Source: Patescibacteria group bacterium
GTDB lineage: Bacteria; Patescibacteria; Paceibacteria; UBA6257; 2-01-FULL-56-20
DNA length: 11,718 bases
Direction of reading: 5' to 3'
Assembly: GCA_023484365.1 (NCBI GenBank)
Contig: JAMDBA010000040.1
Coordinates: forward strand, 1-11,718
The translations under genes were made by a program, and so were the position numbers. The stretch's first letter is position 1. Each line of letters starts with the position of its first letter. A model generated the notes under the pieces. That model searched no databases, was not told where the DNA came from, and saw nothing but the letters and a program-made list of their open reading frames with translations. Positions 5,646 through 11,718 of the stretch are shown here, piece by piece.

Positions 5646-6978
5646 AAGCAATAATTTCTTTTACCGAATCGGAATTGGTTGCTAAAGCTACTAACCTATC
5701 AATACCAATACCTAATCCTGCCGCTGGAGGCATCCCGTATTTTAAAGCTTCAATAAATTCTTCGTCCAGCCGCGAAGCTTCTTTATCTCCGGCGCGGTAT
5801 TTTTCTTCCTGTTCTTTCATTCTCTTTTCTTGTTCTAACGGATCATTCAACTCGGAAAAAGCGTTAACTACTTCCATTCCTTTTATTACAAGCTGAAATC
5901 TTTCTGTCCACTCCGGCTTATCGGCATATGATTTAGCCAACGGCGAAATAGCCTTAGGATAATCAATAACCCACGTTGGATTTTCAAGTTTCGGCCTTAC
6001 TTCACGTTTAAAAATATCATCAGCCTCTTCAATATTTATTTTGCCGAAATCAGCTCCGGTATATTTTTTTATGCTTTCGGAGAAAGTTATCTTTTGCCAT
6101 TTACCAGGAAAATACGGCTTTAAAAGTTTCTCGGTGAATTTCATAAGCCCTTCATTATTTTGATAAGCCCAATAAAGTTCAAGTATCGTAAATTCCGGGT
6201 TGTGTTCCCTGTCTATCCCTTCATTTCTAAAAACTTTGCCAATTTCAAAGATTTTTTCCAATCCGCCGACAAGCAGGCGCTTTAAATATAGTTCCGGCGC
6301 AATACGCAGATAAAAATCCTGATTTAAGGCGTTGTGATGAGTTTCAAAAGGCCGCGCCAAAGCGCCGCCGGGAAGCGGCTGAAGCACTGGGGTTTCAACC
6401 TCTAAAAAATCTTCCGCCCAAAGCTTTTCGCGAATCTCGCGGATGATTTGCGAGCGGCGAATCAGTCTTGCCTTGCTCTCTTCGTTAAAAATAAGATCAA
6501 GATAACGTTTTCGGAAACGCTCTTCGGTATCGGAAATGCCATACCACTCCGAAGGCAATGGTTTAATGGATTTTGCTAAAATTTTCAGGCTGGCAACCTC
6601 CAAACTGATTTCTCCTTTTTTGGTCTTGAACAAAATTCCTTTGGCTGAAACAAAATCTCCCCGGCTAATAACTTTTTTAAAAAAACTGAAATTTTTTAGC
6701 GTATTTTTTTTGAAAACCAGCTGAATCTTACCGCTTTCATCTTTTAAATCAGAAAAAATTAAACTGCCCTGATCACGAAAACTCATTATCCTGCCCGCCA
6801 GCCAAAACTTCTTCCCGCTCTTTGATAACTTATTAAAATCCTTCCGCGCTTCAACGATATCAAAATCTTTTTCTGATTTGTCCGGGTAAGGATCAATACC
6901 AACCGATTTTATTTCATTAAGCTCGCTAAGACGGTCTTCTTCCAGGCTGTTTATGTTTTGGAAATCTTTGTCTGGCAT
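5620..6978 (-). CDS. lysS: lysyl-tRNA synthetase, class II
   Basis: Attaches lysine to tRNA-Lys in the cytoplasm. The N-terminal OB-fold anticodon-binding domain covers about residues 57-137 (AGRIMSFRDQGSLIF at the start). The class II catalytic core follows: the motif 1 region FLEVETPVL (191-199) with LPGGALARPF (202-211), motif 2 FRNEGIDREHNPEFT (250-264), GMEVVNAFSEL (367-377) in the lysine pocket, and motif 3 GLGIGIDRLVAL (421-432). GGALARPF and NAFSEL distinguish it from AspRS and AsnRS. At 452 residues it is shorter than the usual 490-500; the reduction lies in the short N-terminal tail and in the segment between motifs 2 and 3. It starts 39 bases after greA ends, without a visible Shine-Dalgarno, and is probably on the same transcript. 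Confidence 0.96.
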   Translation of the reverse strand: MPDKDFQNINSLEEDRLSELNEIKSVGIDPYPDKSEKDFDIVEARKDFNKLSKSGKKFWLAGRIMSFRDQGSLIFSDLKDESGKIQLVFKKNTLKNFSFFKKVISRGDFVSAKGILFKTKKGEISLEVASLKILAKSIKPLPSEWYGISDTEERFRKRYLDLIFNEESKARLIRRSQIIREIREKLWAEDFLEVETPVLQPLPGGALARPFETHHNALNQDFYLRIAPELYLKRLLVGGLEKIFEIGKVFRNEGIDREHNPEFTILELYWAYQNNEGLMKFTEKLLKPYFPGKWQKITFSESIKKYTGADFGKINIEEADDIFKREVRPKLENPTWVIDYPKAISPLAKSYADKPEWTERFQLVIKGMEVVNAFSELNDPLEQEKRMKEQEEKYRAGDKEASRLDEEFIEALKYGMPPAAGLGIGIDRLVALATNSDSVKEIIAFPTLKNKN

Positions 6979-7017
6979 ATATTAGAAAATGTTTATTTTT
7001 AACAAGAATAAAAAATT

Positions 7018-7476
7018 CTACTCAATTTTCATTATGCGGTAAGGAGTTCTGCCGGCAGGGGTAAAAACCTCACGAACGTCACCGACTTGCGCTCCCAAAA
7101 ACGCCCTCCCCAGCGGGGATTCGTTGGAAATTTTGCCTTCTTCCGGCTTTGTCTCGTTAGAACCGACAATCGTATATTTTAAGATTTGGCCGTTCTTCTT
7201 TACGGTTACAGTTGAACCAACTTGAACACTCTTTGTGCTGCCGCCTTTTTTGATGATAGCCGCCTTTTTAATAATATCTTCCAGTTCCGCTATCCTCATC
7301 TCCACTTTCATTTGTTCGTCTTTTGCCTCGGAATACTCAACGTTTTCGGAAAGATCGCCGAATTCCTTGGCGCGCTTTATTTTCTCCGAAACTTCAATTC
7401 TTTTATTAGATTTCAAATTTTCAAGTTCAGCTTTTAACTCGTCTAAACGCGCTTTTGTTAAATAATATTTATCCAT
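7018..7476 (-). CDS. greA: transcription elongation factor GreA
   Basis: Binds the secondary channel of RNA polymerase and stimulates cleavage of backtracked RNA so that stalled complexes resume. The N-terminal coiled coil covers about residues 5-75, with the tip loop FGDLSEN at 39-45; Asp41 and Glu44 are the acidic pair that helps place the catalytic Mg in the polymerase. The C-terminal FKBP-like domain shows VGSTVTV (86-92), YTIVGS (101-106), EEGKIS (112-117) and SPLGRAFLG (120-128). Length 152 is close to the family norm of about 158. It begins 9 bases after the glycosyltransferase stop. A TATAAT lies 15 bases upstream, inside the last codons of that gene, so an internal promoter is possible but unproven. 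Confidence 0.97.
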   Translation of the reverse strand: MDKYYLTKARLDELKAELENLKSNKRIEVSEKIKRAKEFGDLSENVEYSEAKDEQMKVEMRIAELEDIIKKAAIIKKGGSTKSVQVGSTVTVKKNGQILKYTIVGSNETKPEEGKISNESPLGRAFLGAQVGDVREVFTPAGRTPYRIMKIE

Positions 7477-7485
7477 AAAATTTAG

Positions 7486-8220
7486 TTATTTATTATATTT
7501 CCCCGACCAAAGCCACCATCGTATTTTAATGGTTTCAAGTAAAACTTGCAAATAAGCGGACCCCTTCACGCGGGAACGGGTATCGTTTACCCAGCGAACG
7601 GGAATTTCCTTTATCTTATAGCCAAAATGATGAGCTAAAGCCAACGCCTCAACGTCAAATCCCCATCCGGATATCCGCGACAAATCAAATATCTTCAAAG
7701 CCGCTTCTTTAGAAAAAGCCTTAAAGCCGCATTGCGTATCCCAGATACCAGGAAGAACCATAACCTGAATAAAGACGTTTCCAAGCTTCCCCAAAATCCT
7801 ACGGCTGAAGGGCTGAGGCGGATCCAGCCGGCTGCCTTTTAAAGCGCGTGAGCCGATAACAACGTCATATCCTTGATTAAAATAAGGAATCATTTGTTCA
7901 AAATGGCTTATTGAAGTTGAATTGTCGGCATCGGTAAAAAGCCTGATTTTTCCCTCCGCCGCCAGCATCCCCTGCCTAACAACGCCGCCCTTGCCTTTGT
8001 TCTCTTTATTATCAATAAGCTTTAAATTTTTTACCTCGCCTTTATTTATCATTATTTTTACTTTTTCCGCCGTATTGTCGCGAGAGCCATCGTTAATGAC
8101 TATAATTTCATAATTATAATTTACGTTTTTCAGTTTTTGATTAATATCAACTAAAGTCGGCGGCAGCCTCTCGCTCTCGTTGTAAGCCGGAATAATTATT
8201 GACAAATAGCGATCTTCCAT
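7486..8220 (-). CDS. GT2-family glycosyltransferase, dolichyl-phosphate beta-glucosyltransferase (Alg5)-like
   Basis: Transfers a sugar from a nucleotide-sugar donor, probably to a polyprenyl-phosphate carrier, to feed cell-surface glycan or protein glycosylation. The GT-A fold shows IIIPAYNES (8-16), VINDGS (41-46), the metal- and donor-binding TDADNST (96-102), GSRALKGS (123-130), LPGIWDTQCGFKAF (156-169) and GWGFDVE (185-191). The combination of TDADNST, the GSRA segment and DTQCGFK is typical of the Alg5/DPG-synthase group rather than dolichyl-phosphate mannose synthase. There is no transmembrane segment or fused membrane domain in its 244 residues, so it would act at the inner face of the membrane with a separate partner. 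Its ATG overlaps the aldolase stop by one base (TAATG), suggesting coupled translation. Donor and acceptor are unproven. Confidence 0.88.
   Translation of the reverse strand: MEDRYLSIIIPAYNESERLPPTLVDINQKLKNVNYNYEIIVINDGSRDNTAEKVKIMINKGEVKNLKLIDNKENKGKGGVVRQGMLAAEGKIRLFTDADNSTSISHFEQMIPYFNQGYDVVIGSRALKGSRLDPPQPFSRRILGKLGNVFIQVMVLPGIWDTQCGFKAFSKEAALKIFDLSRISGWGFDVEALALAHHFGYKIKEIPVRWVNDTRSRVKGSAYLQVLLETIKIRWWLWSGKYNK
7492..7497 (-). promoter_or_regulatory. possible internal -10 box before greA
   Basis: TATAAT on the minus strand ends 15 bases before the greA ATG. It also encodes residues of the glycosyltransferase tail (KYNK), so the match may be only a by-product of coding. No clear -35 was found. 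Confidence 0.2.
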
Positions 8221-9125
8221 TAATTTTTTAAATTATTAAACAGCCTGAGGCGCTTATAAACAACGTCCTTAACAGCCTCAACGGCTCCGGGAAATAGTTT
8301 GTAGGGCGCGATTTCTTTTGGATAATCAGCCAGAGATTTTTCTAATCCTTTCCGCCAAGCCAGACGAATCTCGGTGTTGATATGAATGATAGAAATTCCG
8401 GCGGCGATAGCATTTGTAAAATCAGCATCGCTTGTCCCCGACCCGCCATGAAGGACTATTCCCGTTTCGCCGATAGCTTTTTTAATATCGGATATCCTTT
8501 GGATGTTTAAAGTCGGCTCATTTCCGCCCAACACCATCCCATGAATATTGCCGACAGCCGGAGCGAGCAAATCAACGCCCGTCTCCCTAACAAATCTCTC
8601 CGCCTCTTCCGGAGTTGTAAAATCTTTTAGTTCCGTTGCCGCTCCCTCTGGCAACACCTCAAGTATTTCTGATGAACTTCCAATATAGCCAAGCTCGCCC
8701 TCAACCAGGATTTCCGGATTTTTTGATTTAACATAATCAACAACCTGCTTAGTTTGTTTTATATTTTCTTCAAAAGGCAATTTTCCTCCGTCAAACAAAA
8801 GAGCGTCGTATCCTGCTTCAAAAGCTTCTTTAATTTTTTCAAACGAATGCGTGTGATCAGCATTTAAAAAAATAGGCCAGCCATATTCTTCCCGCAAACT
8901 TCTGACGAGAACGGCGGCTTGTCTGGGACCGATGAACTCCCTTTCCCCCTCGGAAGTTCCTATTAGAATTGGAAGTTTTTCCCCGAAAATTGCCGTGGTT
9001 TGAGGTGATAATTCTCTGGTTGCGTCAAATATCGCTTTCAAAGCCGCCAAGTCGGAAATATTAAAATGACCAATGGCTACGTGATTCGCTCCGGCTTCTT
9101 TAATAAATTCTTTGAGCGATTTCAT
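8220..9125 (-). CDS. fba: class II fructose-bisphosphate aldolase (zinc-dependent)
   Basis: Splits fructose 1,6-bisphosphate into glyceraldehyde 3-phosphate and dihydroxyacetone phosphate, or runs the reverse, in the cytoplasm. The barrel shows AIGHFNISDL (17-26), NADHTHSF (88-95) with catalytic Asp90 and zinc ligand His91, DGGKLPFEENI (112-122), EGELGYIG (142-149), VGNIHG (191-196) with a second zinc His at 195, LHGGSG (225-230) with His226 and the phosphate-binding GGSG, and INTEIRLAW (249-257). NADHTHS replaces the common LDHGxS and NTEI the common NTDL, so this is a divergent branch; related tagatose-bisphosphate aldolases share these motifs and cannot be fully excluded. Length 301 is normal. 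It starts 4 bases after the unknown 422-residue gene and overlaps the glycosyltransferase start by one base. Confidence 0.9.
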   Translation of the reverse strand: MKSLKEFIKEAGANHVAIGHFNISDLAALKAIFDATRELSPQTTAIFGEKLPILIGTSEGEREFIGPRQAAVLVRSLREEYGWPIFLNADHTHSFEKIKEAFEAGYDALLFDGGKLPFEENIKQTKQVVDYVKSKNPEILVEGELGYIGSSSEILEVLPEGAATELKDFTTPEEAERFVRETGVDLLAPAVGNIHGMVLGGNEPTLNIQRISDIKKAIGETGIVLHGGSGTSDADFTNAIAAGISIIHINTEIRLAWRKGLEKSLADYPKEIAPYKLFPGAVEAVKDVVYKRLRLFNNLKN

Positions 9126-9129
9126 ATTA

Positions 9130-10398
9130 CTAAATTACAAAATAACTCTTTAAAATATTTTCAGCGACGATTTTCCGGACTTCGTCTTCTCCAAAGTAAC
9201 GGAAAAAAATTTCATTCCAAAGCGCTTCCTGATGGTGATACAGATATTTGACCATTTCTTTTTCCATCGCCAGAGACATCGTCATATCCACGATGTTAAA
9301 ACTGACCAAAACTTCTACCCCGCTTTCGTCCTTGAAAAATTCGCCGACCCAACCCAGCTTGCTCCAAAAATCAAGACTATTTTGAAAATTCGGCAGCCAT
9401 TTTTCTATAGATGGAATTTCTTTCTCGGCGGCTGACCAGTGAAACGCCTCTGGATTAACATGCGGCGAGAACAGCCGCTGATCGTTTTCATCTAATTTTC
9501 CCAGATACCTCTGGACTATCATGAAATAATTTTCCTTGCCTTTGGAAATTTTTTCAAAATCTTTAAAACTTAAAACATCGCCGCGCAAAAGCGATATCAT
9601 ATTATCGGTAAAACGCTCTTTTTTGGAGAATCCCTCAAATAAATCGGAATAATATTTAATTTCGTTCAGATAATGAAATATCAGGAGGATTGTCCGGAAA
9701 GATTCGCCGGAAACCCCAAGAAAAACCGGGATGATAAAAATGACACCCAGCTCTTTAAGATGGCTGATATTGTGATATTTCTTGGCGACAAATTTTTTAG
9801 CGGCATCGGCCCATTTGTCGTTTAAAGCTCTTACCTGAATTTCTCTGTATTCAAAATCGTCTGCCGTTAATTTTTCATATTGTTTGAAAAATATATTATT
9901 AAGCCAATCGGGATCTTCCAGAAATCTTAAAGCGCTGTAAACCTCAAGCAGATCTTCTTTGTCCAGCATCTCTTTGGCCGAAGAATAGCCCAAATCCTTC
10001 ATCACCATTTGCGGCGGCTCGTTTATTAAAAATTCTTTCGCCTTATCCAGTTTCAGGAAAAAACCCTTAACAGGCTTTCGGTTTTTGCTTATAAAATCGC
10101 CTATCCGCTGAGCATATTCCTGACAGCAAAGTTTCGCTAAACCCAAAGATTGATAAATCCGGCTGTCGTCAGCCTCAACTTTGCTAGTTAAAGCATCGTA
10201 GACCTCTTTAGACTCCGCTATCCTTCCCAGGTTCAATCTGTCTAATCTGTCCCTGACCAGCTTGTCGTTTTCTTCAACTATCCCTTTTAAAACGTTCTTT
10301 TTTCCGGTTATTTTGTTAAGCCTTGCTTCCAAATCTAAAACCACTTCGTGATCAACTCTTAAAACCCGCGCTATTTTTTCTTGTGGAGTTAATTCCAT
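9130..10398 (-). CDS. protein of unknown function (422 aa) between sugar kinase and aldolase
   Basis: I do not recognise this protein. It appears soluble and mostly helical, with no signal peptide. Residues 1-75 are rich in charged heptad-like stretches (VVLDLEARLNKI, LVRDRLDRL), suggesting a helical bundle or short coiled coil. Residues 215-245 hold the most hydrophobic segment (VIFIIPVFLGVSG then TILLIFHYL); it contains charged residues nearby and looks like a buried core rather than a clear membrane span. The C-terminal third is rich in Trp and Phe (EKWLPNF, FWSKLGW, HHQEALWNEIFFRYF). Histidines occur at YHNISH (208-213), SPHVNPEAFH (311-320) and HH (388-389), but no known metal motif is formed. 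It lies 7 bases after the kinase and 4 before the aldolase, with similar base composition, so it is a fixed operon member and probably works with sugar metabolism. Confidence 0.9.
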   Translation of the reverse strand: MELTPQEKIARVLRVDHEVVLDLEARLNKITGKKNVLKGIVEENDKLVRDRLDRLNLGRIAESKEVYDALTSKVEADDSRIYQSLGLAKLCCQEYAQRIGDFISKNRKPVKGFFLKLDKAKEFLINEPPQMVMKDLGYSSAKEMLDKEDLLEVYSALRFLEDPDWLNNIFFKQYEKLTADDFEYREIQVRALNDKWADAAKKFVAKKYHNISHLKELGVIFIIPVFLGVSGESFRTILLIFHYLNEIKYYSDLFEGFSKKERFTDNMISLLRGDVLSFKDFEKISKGKENYFMIVQRYLGKLDENDQRLFSPHVNPEAFHWSAAEKEIPSIEKWLPNFQNSLDFWSKLGWVGEFFKDESGVEVLVSFNIVDMTMSLAMEKEMVKYLYHHQEALWNEIFFRYFGEDEVRKIVAENILKSYFVI

Positions 10399-10404
10399 GT
10401 TTAA

Positions 10405-10410
10405 ATTATA
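10405..10410 (-). promoter_or_regulatory. possible -10 box before the unknown gene
   Basis: TATAAT on the minus strand spans the stop codon of the PfkB-family gene and ends 6 bases before the next ATG. It follows the spacing pattern seen at pgk and the FAD oxidase and could start a leaderless transcript within the operon. It is partly fixed by the TTA-TAA codons, so weight is low. Confidence 0.22.
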
Positions 10411-11431
10411 ATACTATTTCTTTAATCGGCAAAATTTTCCAGCGCGATTTTTTAAATTGTTGCGATGTTAAAATTCCCGGCTGCGCCCCGATTTTTTCAA
10501 CAACGCTGGTAGCGTTAGCCGAAGCAAAACGGATGGCCTCGCCAATAATTATTTTATTAATTTTATCCTTTAAGTTTTGGCTAGTAATTCCTTTTCTTAA
10601 AAGCGCCGCCACAAACCCGGCGCCAAAAGCATCGCCGGCGCCAGTCCGATCAACTATTTCTTTTTCCTTAAATACACCGGCTTTATAAATATGCCGGCCA
10701 TCGGAAACCAAGACTCCTTTCGGGCCAAGAGTAATCGCCGCTATTCCCCTGCCGTTCATCAAAGAAATAATCCTGCCTACAACAGCTTTCTCGTCTTTAA
10801 AAGGAATACCCGTTAAAAGCGACGCCTCTTCGTCGTTTAAAACAAAAAATGATAAATTTTTAAGAGCCGATAAAATTTCTTTACTGTTGTTTTTAATATG
10901 ATAGCCGGTCGGATTAAAAGCTACGGCTATATTGTTTTTAGCGGAAAAATTAATCAAATCTCTAAACATTGAAATTGATTTTCCCGCCAAAGAAACATAC
11001 CACCATTTGCTTTTTAATGAATTAAAATCCAGGTCGCTTTTATTAAAATAATCCGCGGCTCCATGATAACCCAAAATCGTCCTTTCTCCATTTTCTAAAA
11101 TCAAAGTGGAATAAGCGGTCGGAATTTTTTTAGCGCACCTTAGCAATCTATGGTCAACGCCCTCTTTTCTTAAGGTTTCTTTTATTGCTTCTCCTGAAAC
11201 ATCACAGCCGACTTTCGCCACGCATGCCGTTTTAAATTTCTGCCTAGCAAAAGTGACCGAAGCATTAACGGCGTTTCCTCCTGTGGTAAAGAAAATATTC
11301 TCTACGTCTAATTTTTCGCCAACCGGTAAAACATAAGCCTTTTTTGAAGGAGTGTCAGGCCAGTTGACCGTTTCAAAATTAACCTTAAAAAACGCGTCTC
11401 TGGTTGCCGATCCGATAGCTATAAAATCCAT
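10406..11431 (-). CDS. PfkB-family carbohydrate kinase
   Basis: ATP-dependent kinase of the ribokinase/PfkB fold, which phosphorylates a sugar, sugar phosphate or nucleoside. The N-terminal signature is GGNAVNASVTFAR (51-63), where the GGNA..NA stretch contacts the sugar; NPTG (173-176) and LNDEEA (198-203) follow, and the C-terminal signature DRTGAGDAFGAGF (261-273) holds the anion hole and the catalytic base Asp267. The usual DTGAGD is DRTGAGD. The late helix carries FASANATSVVEKIGA (302-316), a typical end for the family. Length 341 is normal. The specificity cannot be read from sequence: ribose, fructose, fructose 6-phosphate and nucleoside kinases share these motifs. It begins one base after the transketolase stop, with only AAGGG nearby as a possible Shine-Dalgarno, and is followed by the unknown gene and the aldolase, so a role feeding the aldolase is attractive. 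Confidence 0.93.
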   Translation of the reverse strand: MDFIAIGSATRDAFFKVNFETVNWPDTPSKKAYVLPVGEKLDVENIFFTTGGNAVNASVTFARQKFKTACVAKVGCDVSGEAIKETLRKEGVDHRLLRCAKKIPTAYSTLILENGERTILGYHGAADYFNKSDLDFNSLKSKWWYVSLAGKSISMFRDLINFSAKNNIAVAFNPTGYHIKNNSKEILSALKNLSFFVLNDEEASLLTGIPFKDEKAVVGRIISLMNGRGIAAITLGPKGVLVSDGRHIYKAGVFKEKEIVDRTGAGDAFGAGFVAALLRKGITSQNLKDKINKIIIGEAIRFASANATSVVEKIGAQPGILTSQQFKKSRWKILPIKEIVL

Positions 11432-11432
11432 T

Positions 11433-11718
11433 TCAGACCCTTTTTAAAACTTTTTTAACCGCGGCTTTTATGCTTTTAGGAGACATACCGTATTTTTCAA
11501 TAAGCGCCTCGGGAGCGCCCGATTCTCCGAAAACGTCCTGCATACCGATAAATTCCATCGGAACGGGATTATTTCTCGCTAAAACTTCCGCCACCGCTCC
11601 GCCAAGTCCCCCTATTACTTGATGCTCCTCCACCGTTACTACCGCCCCCGCGCGTTTGGCGACCTCTACGATTTTTTTCTTATCAATCGGCTTAATCGTG
11701 TGATTATTTAAGACTATT
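11433..11718 (-). CDS. transketolase, C-terminal part (runs off right edge)
   Basis: Transfers two-carbon units between sugar phosphates in the non-oxidative pentose phosphate pathway. The minus-strand frame stays open to the window edge and gives 94 residues. It starts IVLNNHTIKPID and continues through GAVVTVEEHQVIGGLGGAVAEV, then FGESGAP, ending KKVLKRV. HTIKP, TVEEH..IGGLG and FGESG are the marks of the transketolase C-terminal domain, of the type found in split two-subunit transketolases and in 1-deoxyxylulose-5-phosphate synthase. The GTG at 11633 is Val in TVEEH, not a start. The stop is TGA, one base before the PfkB ATG, so the two are almost certainly co-transcribed. The thiamine-binding parts lie outside the window, so it cannot be decided whether this is a separate C-terminal subunit. 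Confidence 0.93.
   Translation of the reverse strand, partial: IVLNNHTIKPIDKKKIVEVAKRAGAVVTVEEHQVIGGLGGAVAEVLARNNPVPMEFIGMQDVFGESGAPEALIEKYGMSPKSIKAAVKKVLKRV

Noticed and set aside
7003..7020. AGAAT-A5-ATTCT hairpin at the greA stop as a terminator
   Set aside because: A 5-bp AU-only stem is too weak, and lysS 39 bases on has no promoter of its own that I can see.
10323..10688. 121-codon plus-strand open frame across the kinase/unknown-gene junction
   Set aside because: It is antisense to the conserved DRTGAGD region of the kinase and to the start of the next gene; no ribosome site or family likeness.
11433..11435. UGA recoded as glycine, as in some CPR lineages
   Set aside because: TGA ends the transketolase exactly at the normal family end and one base before the next ATG, and no in-frame TGA is needed inside any gene.
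11433..11633. A separate 66-residue protein starting at the GTG at 11633
   Set aside because: The frame stays open to the window edge, and the upstream codons complete the transketolase motif (VVTVEEH); GTG is an internal Val.

Overview
The window looks like a piece of a small, AT-rich bacterial genome of the Patescibacteria/CPR type, most likely a Parcubacteria-like lineage. This is an inference. It rests on very tight gene packing (junctions of -8 to +10 bases), almost no recognisable Shine-Dalgarno sequences, compact versions of core enzymes (369-aa PGK, 452-aa LysS), a large conserved-looking gene of unknown function, and a degenerate AT-rich repeat tract as the only long non-coding stretch. 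TGA, TAG and TAA all act as stops at sensible protein ends, so the code is standard and not the UGA-glycine code of some CPR lineages.

Layout. Bases 1-2161 (minus strand) carry PGK, then a DHH-family phosphoesterase split by a frameshift near 319-330, then the start of an RNase HI-family gene that runs off the left edge. A 30-bp divergent region with two overlapping TATAAT boxes separates PGK from a plus-strand type II NADH dehydrogenase-like flavoprotein (2192-3475). This gene converges on a minus-strand GlcD-type FAD oxidase (3901-5544). The 425 bp between them has no gene and is made of AT-rich, imperfect inverted repeats. From 11718 down to 5620 all genes lie on the minus strand and look like one operon: transketolase C-terminal part (runs off the right edge), PfkB-family sugar kinase, a 422-aa protein of unknown function, class II fructose-bisphosphate aldolase, an Alg5-like glycosyltransferase, GreA and LysS. 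The FAD oxidase follows after a 75-bp gap.

How the genes fit together. Transketolase, PfkB kinase, aldolase and (on another transcript) PGK suggest a sugar pathway that links pentose phosphates to lower glycolysis. The kinase sits two genes before the aldolase, so it may make a substrate for it. The 422-aa unknown lies between kinase and aldolase with gaps of 7 and 4 bases; it is the best candidate here for something undescribed. The two flavoproteins face each other and may handle redox balance. The glycosyltransferase points to cell-surface glycan synthesis, and GreA and LysS are housekeeping genes.

No tRNA, rRNA, CRISPR array or insertion sequence was seen.
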